In this document: positions 1 to 4,465 of the stretch, piece after piece | How positions within the stretch are numbered: position 1 is the first letter of the stretch | How the letters are laid out: each line of letters starts with the position of its first letter | From: Dehalococcoidia bacterium | Lineage (GTDB): Bacteria > Chloroflexota > Dehalococcoidia > Dehalococcoidales > UBA1222 | NCBI GenBank assembly: GCA_009784845.1 | Contig: WQXK01000045.1 | Coordinates: 1-5,501 of the forward strand | DNA length: 5,501 bases | Direction: 5' to 3' | Translations under genes and position numbers: made by a program | The notes under the pieces: model-generated | Database searches by the model: none | Told to the model about the DNA's origin: nothing | What the model saw: the letters and a program-made list of their open reading frames with translations, nothing else

Positions 1-678
1 GCAAAGCAAATCGAGTTGGTTCTTGGTTATTTGGATGAATACGGCATAACAGAACTTGATTATCTCGTAGCCACTCATCCTCACGCTGATCATATTGGAG
101 CAATGTCGAATGTTATCAGAGCAATGGACCGCATCGGTGAAATACTTATGCCTGACGCGATAGCCACGACAGCAGTATTTGAGAGAATGCTTGATGCAAT
201 TGAGGAAAAGGATGTTCCTATAACCAACCCAAATCTAGGGGATATTTTCATGCTGGGAGAGGCAAAAATACAGGTGCTTGCGCCTTACAGCGCAAAATAC
301 AGCGATGCGAATGATTACTCTATCGTCCTGCATGTCGAATTTGGTTCCAAATCTTTCCTGCTTACAGGCGATGCTGAAAAATTATCGGAAGCCGAGCAGC
401 TAAGAAACAAGTACAACATGCAGGCAGATGTGCTAAAAGCGGGGCATCACGGTTCACGAACAAGCAGCTCTCAGGCATATTTAGACGTGGTTAACCCGAC
501 CTACGTAGTCATAAGCTGCGGCGTCGGTAATTCATACGGACATCCGCACAGCGAAGCTATGGAGCGTTATGTTGCGATGAATTTCAGCATTTACAGAACC
601 GATTTAAACGGCACTATCATTTTCACAACGGATGGAACTGAAATAACTGTATCACTTGAAAAAGGCACTGTGGGATAG
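1..678 (+). CDS. ComEC-like MBL-fold metallo-hydrolase, C-terminal part (5' end outside window)
   Basis: The reading frame is open from base 1 (codons for AKQIE precede the first possible TTG start), so the gene begins upstream of the window. The visible 225 residues form most of a metallo-beta-lactamase fold of the type found as the C-terminal domain of the DNA-uptake protein ComEC and in stand-alone relatives. Metal ligands are clear: THPHADHIG at about residues 25-33 (the HxHxDH motif), LTGDAE near 121-126 (Asp ligand), AGHHGSRTSSS near 142-152, and GHPHSEAM near 180-187. The order and spacing match the ComEC/Rec2-type hydrolases. The family is proposed to be a DNA-processing nuclease or phosphodiesterase, usually exported or attached to the membrane; the N-terminus that would show this is missing. 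The gene downstream is DUF3006, a frequent neighbour. The substrate cannot be decided from sequence alone. Confidence 0.9.
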   Translation, partial: AKQIELVLGYLDEYGITELDYLVATHPHADHIGAMSNVIRAMDRIGEILMPDAIATTAVFERMLDAIEEKDVPITNPNLGDIFMLGEAKIQVLAPYSAKYSDANDYSIVLHVEFGSKSFLLTGDAEKLSEAEQLRNKYNMQADVLKAGHHGSRTSSSQAYLDVVNPTYVVISCGVGNSYGHPHSEAMERYVAMNFSIYRTDLNGTIIFTTDGTEITVSLEKGTVG

Positions 679-684
679 AACTCT

Positions 685-912
685 ATGATAATCGTTGATA
701 GGATAGAGGGAGATATAGTCGTCTGTGAGATTGACGGCGTGATGACAGAGGTTCCGTTATCCAAAATGAGCGGTCGCGTGCGCGAGGGCGATATGCTAAC
801 AGACAACGGCAATGGTTTATTCACTGTCGATGCCGCAGGCACAGCGCAGCGCAGGGCAGCTATTTCAGATAGGTTTGAGCGCCTAAAGGCACGCCAGAAA
901 AAAGCAGAGTAG
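685..912 (+). CDS. DUF3006 domain-containing protein
   Basis: This 75-residue acidic protein has the pattern of DUF3006: an N-terminal beta-rich part beginning MIIVDRIEGDIVVCEIDG, then VPLSKMSGRVREGDML, and a charged C-terminal helix (ISDRFERLKARQKKAE). Proteins of this small family are commonly encoded directly after ComEC-like MBL hydrolases, as here, where only 6 bases separate the upstream stop from the ATG. There is no strong Shine-Dalgarno site (only GGGATAG overlapping the upstream stop), so translation is probably coupled to the hydrolase gene. The fold suggests a small beta-barrel that could bind nucleic acid or the hydrolase, but its biochemical role is not established. No signal peptide or membrane segment is present. 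Confidence 0.85.
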   Translation: MIIVDRIEGDIVVCEIDGVMTEVPLSKMSGRVREGDMLTDNGNGLFTVDAAGTAQRRAAISDRFERLKARQKKAE

Positions 913-969
913 CCAGTCGCCAAAAGTCATGCGCAGTTTTTATAGGCTCATGCCAAAGACTGCAAAATT

Positions 970-1341
970 CTAGACGACAGGTTTGCCGTACCTGTTGACG
1001 TACTCGCATGATACATCCGGCACTTCCGCACGCGCGGTGCTACCTTTTGTATCAGACTGTGCAACATTAGACTCCTTAGGTTGGCTATTCTCCAAACTGT
1101 TCTGCCCTGCAGTCGCATCAGCAGAACGCTCAGATGCTTTACAGGCGCTGTATGAAGCCTTTTTTATGCTGATATGGAAAGGTATACCCTCTTCATCTAC
1201 AGCCTTGCGCAAAAACACATTGAGTGCAGTGCTCATGTTCATTCCAAGACGCTCGAACAAAACCTCCGCCTGTTCCTTAAGGGTTTTGTCAACACGAATC
1301 GTTACCCGTACATCACTGCCAGCATTTTCAGATATTGTCAT
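970..1341 (-). CDS. RelB/DinJ-family antitoxin, solitary, with long C-terminal extension
   Basis: The N-terminal half is typical of RelB/DinJ antitoxins: a DNA-binding beta strand (DVRVTIRVD, about residues 10-18), then the helices KTLKEQAEVLFERLGMNMSTALNVFLRKAVDEEG and the IPFHISIKK motif that ends the ribbon-helix-helix region. I chose the ATG at 1341 because AAGGAG lies 6 bases upstream; the TTG two codons earlier would overlap that site. At 123 residues it is longer than the usual 80-95. The extra part (about residues 62-123) is low in complexity and rich in Ser, Ala, Glu and Lys, ending in CEYVNRYGKPVV, and could be the toxin-binding tail. No toxin gene follows: 57 bases after the stop lies the end of the convergent DUF3006 gene. 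It is either an orphan or a regulator acting on a distant toxin. Confidence 0.88.
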   Translation of the reverse strand: MTISENAGSDVRVTIRVDKTLKEQAEVLFERLGMNMSTALNVFLRKAVDEEGIPFHISIKKASYSACKASERSADATAGQNSLENSQPKESNVAQSDTKGSTARAEVPDVSCEYVNRYGKPVV

Positions 1342-1400
1342 TTTCAACTCCTTTTCATCAATTCATTTTACTACAAGACATGCGCATAAAAGCAGCCATT

Positions 1401-1438
1401 GTATGAATATTATACATACATACATCAATACATTGCAA
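1401..1438 (-). promoter_or_regulatory. Promoter of the antitoxin gene with palindromic operator
   Basis: Reading leftward, a -35 TTGCAA (1438-1433) is followed after 18 bases by a perfect -10 TATAAT (1414-1409), about 70 bases before the antitoxin ATG. The -10 sits inside a 19-bp palindrome, GTATGAATATTATACATAC (1401-1419), with one mismatched pair. RelB-type ribbon-helix-helix antitoxins bind palindromes over their own promoters, so autorepression is the likely function. The spacer carries tandem TACA/TGTA repeats that could hold further half-sites. Confidence 0.65.
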
Positions 1439-1661
1439 CTATTTAACTACTATTTTAGGAGTGAAATAAATTCGAATTAACGAGATTTAGTAAGTTTCTC
1501 ACTGGCTACATATGCTGCTAGTACCAAAATAATGCCACTGAGAGTGTTAAATTTCCGCCTAGTTCGTTTTATTTTGTAAATTTTCCATGCCAAACGGGTA
1601 TTTTTCGCGTTTTGCTGGAGCCTTAAATATACTCAAAAAGCATGCTTTCAAACCGGCTGCA

Positions 1662-1680
1662 CTTTGCTTATAGAGCAAAG
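1662..1680. repeat. Perfect 7-bp inverted repeat upstream of the restriction relic
   Basis: CTTTGCT-TATAG-AGCAAAG forms a perfect 7-bp stem with a 5-base loop. It ends 12 bases before the extended -10 at 1692-1700, where a -35 element or an activator would be expected. No T-run follows on either strand, so it is not a typical terminator. It could be an operator. The rest of the 442-base gap at 1342-1783 holds the antitoxin promoter, a 10-bp palindrome AATTCGAATT (1469-1478) and no gene that I can support. Confidence 0.4.
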
Positions 1681-1691
1681 CCCGCATTAAG

Positions 1692-1700
1692 TGCTATACT
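1692..1700 (+). promoter_or_regulatory. Extended -10 promoter (TGCTATACT)
   Basis: TGC-TATACT matches the extended -10 pattern TGnTATAAT with one substitution. There is no good -35 at normal spacing, as is common for extended -10 promoters. Transcription would start near 1707 and give a 5' leader of about 77 bases before the ATG at 1784. The leader contains a 7-bp inverted repeat, TTTTCCG (1702-1708) and CGGAAAA (1734-1740). Confidence 0.5.
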
Positions 1701-1783
1701 GTTTTCCGTCTTATACTCAAGTTGAAATTGTACCGGAAAATAACTAAATTACGGGTCACTGAATAAGGGCGAGGTGCAGACCA

Positions 1784-2158
1784 ATGACTTTTGATGACGT
1801 TTTGGCAAAGTACCGCAGGGAATCATTCTCAGAGCGAGACAAGGGAAAGCGCTTTGAACGCTTAATGCAAGCGTATTTATTAACCGACCCAAAGTATGCT
1901 GGGCTCCTTGAAAAAGTATGGCTGTGGGAAGAGTTCTTTGCCAAGGATGACTTTGGCGGGAACGATACTGGGATTGACCTTGTAGCCCTTACTTATGCAG
2001 GAGATTTCTGGGCCATTCAGTGTAAATGCTTTCAAGCAGACGCTAGGATTGATAAACCTGCCGTAGATACTTTCCTTGCCACCTCAGGGCGTAGTTTTTC
2101 TTTTAATTCTCAAACGACTTCTTTTGTCAGGCGCATTTGGATTTCCACAGCAGATTAG
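1784..2158 (+). pseudogene. Truncated N-terminal nuclease domain of a large restriction/helicase protein
   Basis: The 124 residues look like the start of very large type ISP-like restriction-modification or 'predicted helicase' proteins, whose N-terminal domain is a PD-(D/E)XK (Mrr-like) nuclease. Visible elements are KGKRFERLMQAYLLTDP (about residues 20-36, conserved Glu in the helix), FGGNDTGIDLVAL (about 57-69, catalytic Asp), AIQCKCF (about 77-83, the QxK motif) and the strand RRIWISTAD at the very end. In intact relatives this strand is followed by more than a thousand residues of helicase, methylase and target recognition; here a TAG follows at once and no further homology appears in any frame. 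The start is well supported by GAGGTG 7 bases upstream of ATG. The nuclease residues remain, so a free-standing small nuclease cannot be excluded, but a broken gene is more likely. Confidence 0.75.
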
Positions 2159-2177
2159 TTCATTCTCGTAACGCATC

Positions 2178-2220
2178 CCAAACAACAAAAACAGGGGGCA
2201 GCCAATTACGACTGCCCCCT
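2178..2220 (-). terminator. Rho-independent terminator of the leftward holin-like cassette
   Basis: Reading leftward, AGGGGGCAG (2220-2212) and CTGCCCCCT (2201-2193) make a perfect 9-bp stem around a 10-base loop, followed by the T-rich tail GTTTTTGTTGTTTGG. On the plus strand no T-run follows, so the direction is clear. It lies between the broken restriction gene and the cassette. Confidence 0.88.
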
Positions 2221-2327
2221 CAATTACTAGAACAACCCCCGCACCCACTGCACCACCCGCCAAACCCAGCTTTCTTTGCGCCTACTCCCACAAGGCAGCA
2301 CCCGCTCAAGCTGGTACGACCAAGCAT
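2220..2327 (-). CDS. Possible 35-residue Gly/Cys-rich peptide
   Basis: A short reading frame starts MLGRTSLSGCCLVGVGAKKA and ends GFGGWCSGCGGCSSN, with five Cys (10, 11, 26, 29, 32) and eleven Gly. GAGAGG lies 5 bases before the ATG. It is the last frame of the leftward cassette, 37 bases after the holin-like gene, and the final base of its TGA is the first base of the terminator stem. Such tight packing favours a real gene. I do not recognise the family; no modification enzyme or exporter is nearby, so calling it a bacteriocin precursor would be speculation. A competing overlapping frame of 37 residues (2340-2227) begins MRGFYAWSYQ, also with a purine-rich site (GGGGGATTTT) before its ATG; only one of the two is likely to be translated. 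Confidence 0.4.
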   Translation of the reverse strand: MLGRTSLSGCCLVGVGAKKAGFGGWCSGCGGCSSN

Positions 2328-2364
2328 AAAATCCTCTCATAAAATCCCCCAAACACCGGGGCAA

Positions 2365-2661
2365 CTAGCCCGCCAAAAAGCCCTTAAGCTTAAGTGACTG
2401 ATCCGCACCGGTGGCAGCCCAGCCGGATGCGCCACCCACAAGCAGCGCCACGACCCAGCTATCCCCCGGCACGATTTCAGGCTTCAAGAAAAATGCCCTA
2501 AGCCCGATGCAAGCACCGAGCACAACGCATATAATAGGGATGATTTTATGCAGAGCCGCCTCCTGCGCCTTAAAGCGCGAGGCAACGAGCTTTTTATAAG
2601 CCTCAATAATCCCGAAAACAAGTCCTGCTATGGCAGGAACACTGACGATTTCAACTCCCAC
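2365..2661 (-). CDS. Holin-like small membrane protein
   Basis: I chose the GTG at 2661 because AAGGAGG stands 6 bases upstream; the frame is open further upstream but that part only shadows the preceding gene. The 98-residue product begins MGVEIVSVPAIAGLVFGIIE and has three hydrophobic stretches: about residues 5-19, 40-59 (IIPIICVVLGACIGLRAFFL) and 68-86 (SWVVALLVGGASGWAATGA). A positively charged linker (YKKLVASRFK) follows the first, and a short tail QSLKLKGFLAG ends the protein. This layout, with small residues in the last segment, resembles small phage holins such as the Listeria phage A118 type. Its SD overlaps the stop of the preceding gene, so the two are co-translated. No endolysin is visible; it could be a prophage relic or a domesticated membrane-pore protein. 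Confidence 0.65.
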   Translation of the reverse strand: MGVEIVSVPAIAGLVFGIIEAYKKLVASRFKAQEAALHKIIPIICVVLGACIGLRAFFLKPEIVPGDSWVVALLVGGASGWAATGADQSLKLKGFLAG

Positions 2662-2672
2662 AATAAACCTCC

Positions 2673-3125
2673 TTATTTCACTAAGGCGATGATGAGTGCA
2701 ACGCCGCCGCCGAGAACTCCGCCGGCACCAAGCAGCCAAGCCCAAGTGGGCGTGCTGCTGTGAGCTGCCACTGCCTCGTCAACTGCGCCACCGATGCTTT
2801 CTTTGAAGGCGTCTTTAAGCGTTTCCTTGACGGCGTCATCCAAAACCTCTTCAATGCCCTGCTCAACTGCCTGCTCAACTGTCTTGCCGAATAAAGCCTG
2901 AAAAGCCTCAACCGAAGTATGCCCGGAGACGCCCTCAGGTACTACAGCCTCAACTGGCTTTTCGGGTGAATCCAGCACAACGCTTCCGCCGCTGGTGATA
3001 TTTATGATGACTGACGCCCCCTCTCCTACGTCGCCGAAAACGAAAGGCGGCGCCTCTTCCTCTTCTTCAGCAGCCGCAACCGCAGCAACCGGAACAGCCG
3101 AAGAACCAGTAGCAGCACCAAACAT
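2673..3125 (-). CDS. Tail-anchored protein of unknown function, first gene of the holin-like cassette
   Basis: I do not recognise this 150-residue protein. It has four parts: an Ala/Val/Gly-rich N-terminus ending in a run of five Glu and two Pro (residues 1-27); a short beta-like region with DVGEGASVIINITSGGSVVL; an acidic amphipathic helix (about 80-122, with EQAVEQGIEEVLDDAVKETL); and a C-terminal membrane segment WAWLLGAGGVLGGGVALIIA (about 128-147) ending in LVK. The membrane segment is rich in glycine (GAGG, GGG), as in segments that pack tightly or oligomerise. There is no signal peptide, so the bulk should face the cytoplasm. An in-frame TGA precedes the ATG directly, so this start is fixed even though no good SD is visible. 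Eleven bases separate its stop from the holin-like start. A phage lysis or coat-related protein is possible. Confidence 0.6.
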   Translation of the reverse strand: MFGAATGSSAVPVAAVAAAEEEEEAPPFVFGDVGEGASVIINITSGGSVVLDSPEKPVEAVVPEGVSGHTSVEAFQALFGKTVEQAVEQGIEEVLDDAVKETLKDAFKESIGGAVDEAVAAHSSTPTWAWLLGAGGVLGGGVALIIALVK

Positions 3126-3188
3126 TCAATCTTATGACAGCAATCCATTTGTTTCATAATTTTCCATATGCGTCAAAACAGCAGCAAT

Positions 3189-3238
3189 TGCATGACAATG
3201 AGCGCTTTTATTGCAACTTTTACAACTATTGTCATGCA
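3189..3238. promoter_or_regulatory. Perfect 11-bp inverted repeat in a divergent intergenic region (candidate operator)
   Basis: TGCATGACAAT (3189-3199) and ATTGTCATGCA (3228-3238) are exact reverse complements with 28 bases between them. They lie between the leftward cassette start (3125) and the rightward gene start (3312). Both arms contain ATGACA, which resembles a -35 element pointing inward on each strand, but I found no convincing -10 at proper spacing. A dimeric regulator at each arm could control both directions. Confidence 0.5.
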
Positions 3239-3311
3239 TTATCTGCCGCACACAGAATTCCAAACACAAAAGTTTGTCTTTGGTGTATCATTAACACAGG
3301 AGGGCAAAGAC

Positions 3312-3554
3312 ATGATGCTTTATGAGGATTTACCTGAAGAGATTGCCGAATTATTCCCAATGGATGACATTGTAATGCCGCACCTTGTGCGCTCAGTAAT
3401 TTATGGCGGGTGGGACGTGTTGGAACCGACACAACAGCGATTGCTTACCCAAAAGATGCGCTTAATGCAGGACCCGAAACAACGTGCTTTGGTCGCAGTG
3501 TTTGAGGTATCAAAAGCGCTACTAAACCAACATCCTGAGGATATCATTTATTAG
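3312..3554 (+). CDS. Hypothetical 80-residue acidic protein
   Basis: I do not recognise the family. The ATG at 3312 is chosen because AGGAGG (3298-3303) lies 8 bases upstream; the frame stays open to 3168 but that extension has no ribosome binding site. A second ATG follows directly, so the protein starts MMLYEDLPEEIAELFPMDDI. The N-terminal third is acidic; the rest looks helical (PTQQRLLTQKMRLMQ, RALVAVFEVSKALLNQ). There is no signal peptide, membrane segment or Cys. It is transcribed away from the holin-like cassette and shares the intergenic region containing the 11-bp inverted repeat, so it could be a regulator or accessory protein of that cassette; this is inference from position only. 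Confidence 0.6.
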   Translation: MMLYEDLPEEIAELFPMDDIVMPHLVRSVIYGGWDVLEPTQQRLLTQKMRLMQDPKQRALVAVFEVSKALLNQHPEDIIY

Positions 3555-3557
3555 CAC

Positions 3558-3593
3558 AAAAAATCAGCGCACGGACATAAACACGCCGTGCGC
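3558..3593 (-). terminator. Rho-independent terminator after the rhodanese gene
   Basis: GCGCACGG (3567-3574) and CCGTGCGC (3586-3593) pair perfectly over 8 bp with an 11-base loop. Reading leftward the stem is followed by TGATTTTTTGTG, a good T-tract, so it ends transcription of the rhodanese gene. It starts 4 bases after the stop of the convergent 80-residue gene and may also slow transcription from that side, though the plus-strand tail (CAAAATT) is weak. Confidence 0.85.
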
Positions 3594-3621
3594 CAAAATT
3601 ACAGCATCAAGCCAAAGTGCA

Positions 3622-4077
3622 TTATTCAAATCTGGCAGTGTTGGTTCTTGGTGGTGAATAACCCTGTTGTATCCAAGCTGTCCAGCCGCCACCCAGTTCC
3701 GCAACATGAGTATATCCGGCCTGCACAAGCGCGGTTGCAACTGCTGGGGTACGCGTAGCAGTCGCGCAATAAACAGCAACGTTCGCATCCTTATCAGTCG
3801 GGAAAAGATTTATATTGTCAGCAATTTCACTTGCTTTAATCCATTGATCCGTGCCAGTGATCTCACCTGAATATGCCTCATCAACAACAACCAAAAAGAC
3901 ATCGCCGCTGATAAATATATCAAACTGATTTGGAGTCAGCCTCCAATAAGTCCCGCCGTCAACCTCTACGGGAGTGCCTGGCATTCCAGATGCCGCAGAA
4001 GAGGAATCACACGCGCTGCCAACCACCACGAACAGCGCAGTGATGAGCATTGCCGAAACCAACATAAAACGCTTCAT
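3622..4077 (-). CDS. Exported rhodanese-domain lipoprotein (sulfurtransferase-like)
   Basis: The 151-residue protein has a basic N-terminus (MKRF), a hydrophobic stretch to residue 22 and a lipobox-like VGSAC with Cys23, so it should be a surface lipoprotein. After a Ser/Ala linker comes one rhodanese domain: FLVVVDEAYSGEITGTDQWI (about 61-80) matches the first conserved region, and VYCATATRTPAVATALVQAG (about 102-121) carries the catalytic Cys104 in a CATATRT loop, followed by AELGGGWTAWIQQGY. Rhodaneses move sulfane sulfur through a Cys persulfide. The start is the ATG with GGAGG 6 bases upstream; a TTG five codons earlier overlaps this site. It lies just downstream of the YeeE/YedE transporter, in the same direction but with its own promoter, which supports a shared role in sulfur acquisition. 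The lipobox is imperfect (Gly rather than Leu at -3). Confidence 0.88.
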   Translation of the reverse strand: MKRFMLVSAMLITALFVVVGSACDSSSAASGMPGTPVEVDGGTYWRLTPNQFDIFISGDVFLVVVDEAYSGEITGTDQWIKASEIADNINLFPTDKDANVAVYCATATRTPAVATALVQAGYTHVAELGGGWTAWIQQGYSPPRTNTARFE

Positions 4078-4106
4078 TTTTTTCCTCCGCAAATTGGTTG
4101 CCTTAT

Positions 4107-4149
4107 ATTATACACCCTTAGCAGTTGTGCCATAACACAACGATCGTTG
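4107..4149 (-). promoter_or_regulatory. Promoter and inverted repeats upstream of the rhodanese gene
   Basis: A perfect -10 TATAAT reads leftward at 4112-4107, 29 bases before the rhodanese ATG; the -35 position (TTATGG, 17 bases away) is poor. At and upstream of that position lie two symmetrical sequences: TTGTG-N6-CACAA (4125-4140), shaped like a CRP/FNR-family site, and a perfect 12-bp palindrome CAACGATCGTTG (4138-4149). A weak -35 covered by a dyad suggests control by an activator or repressor. It fills the 76 bases between transporter and rhodanese genes, so the rhodanese can be expressed separately. Confidence 0.55.
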
Positions 4150-4153
4150 GCAT

Positions 4154-4462
4154 CTAGCCGATTTTTTTGATGATTTGCAGACCCAAAAGTGCACCACCCA
4201 GCACACAGGCGCCGAAAACCCAACCATTCAGCCCCAGAGATGGTACGGCCGAGAAAAAACCACCTATAGTACAGCCTGATGCCAATCCCGCACCATAACC
4301 CATCAGCACACCACCAAGCAGCACTCTAGGATAGACCAACTTTTGACGCGGCAGGCGCAATCTGAAGTCGCCTGAGACCATAGAAGAGCAAAAGGCGCCC
4401 AGCACCAGCCCTCCGGCTAGCATCAACCCCCAGGTCAACTGACCCGGCGCAGCGGCAACCAC
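4154..4462 (-). CDS. YeeE/YedE transporter, C-terminal part, in frame after the TGA
   Basis: This segment continues the transporter frame directly after the TGA at 4465-4463 without a shift. It holds two to three membrane segments (TWGLMLAGGLVLGAFCSSMV; YPRVLLGGVLMGYGAGLASG; SLGLNGWVFGACVLGGALLG) and the family signature GDFRLRLPR, then GGVLMGYGAGLASGCTIGG, whose Cys corresponds to one of the conserved pore cysteines of YeeE/TsuA-type thiosulfate transporters. Independent translation could only begin at the GTG adjoining the stop, without an SD site, by reinitiation. The stop falls inside the second of the two DUF395 repeats, unlike natural two-gene YeeE pairs that split between repeats, so this is not expected to work as a separate subunit. 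Read through, the protein would be 398 residues, a normal family length. Either Sec readthrough or a nonsense mutation explains it. Confidence 0.8.
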   Translation of the reverse strand: MVAAAPGQLTWGLMLAGGLVLGAFCSSMVSGDFRLRLPRQKLVYPRVLLGGVLMGYGAGLASGCTIGGFFSAVPSLGLNGWVFGACVLGGALLGLQIIKKIG

Positions 4463-4465
4463 TCA
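4430..4465 (-). promoter_or_regulatory. In-frame TGA followed by a SECIS-like hairpin
   Basis: The TGA (4465-4463) lies inside the transporter frame. Fifteen bases later on the minus strand, CCGGGTC (4447-4441) pairs with GACCTGG (4436-4430) over 7 bp (one G-U), leaving the apical tetraloop AGTT with GU inside it. The distance from TGA to the loop is 22 bases. Bacterial SECIS elements are short hairpins just after the UGA with a conserved G and U in the apical loop at about this distance, for example in E. coli fdhF. This fit is visible in the sequence; function is inference, and GC-rich coding DNA often makes such hairpins by chance. Confidence 0.4.

Noticed and set aside
919..966. Possible terminator between the DUF3006 and antitoxin genes
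   Set aside because: Only weak pairing (GCAGT with ACTGC and a 3-bp inner stem) is visible, with no T-run in the right place on either strand.
1401..1431. Short tandem TACA/GTAT repeats as a possible CRISPR or iteron array
   Set aside because: Units are only 4 bases long, few and not separated by spacers; they fit better as promoter and operator sequence.
983..1480. Long rightward frame opposite the antitoxin gene
   Set aside because: It is antisense to a clear RelB/DinJ gene, has no domain-like sequence and no ribosome site; a shadow frame.
2137..2397. Rightward Pro/Gln-rich frame after the restriction relic
   Set aside because: It runs through the terminator and opposite the leftward cassette; its composition simply mirrors the Gly-rich minus strand.
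2662..2745. Upstream extension of the holin-like protein (Arg-rich)
   Set aside because: This part is the out-of-frame reading of the preceding gene's end; the GTG at 2661 has a strong AAGGAGG site.
3168..3311. N-terminal extension of the 80-residue gene
   Set aside because: It would run through the inverted repeat and lacks a ribosome site, while ATG 3312 has AGGAGG at good spacing.
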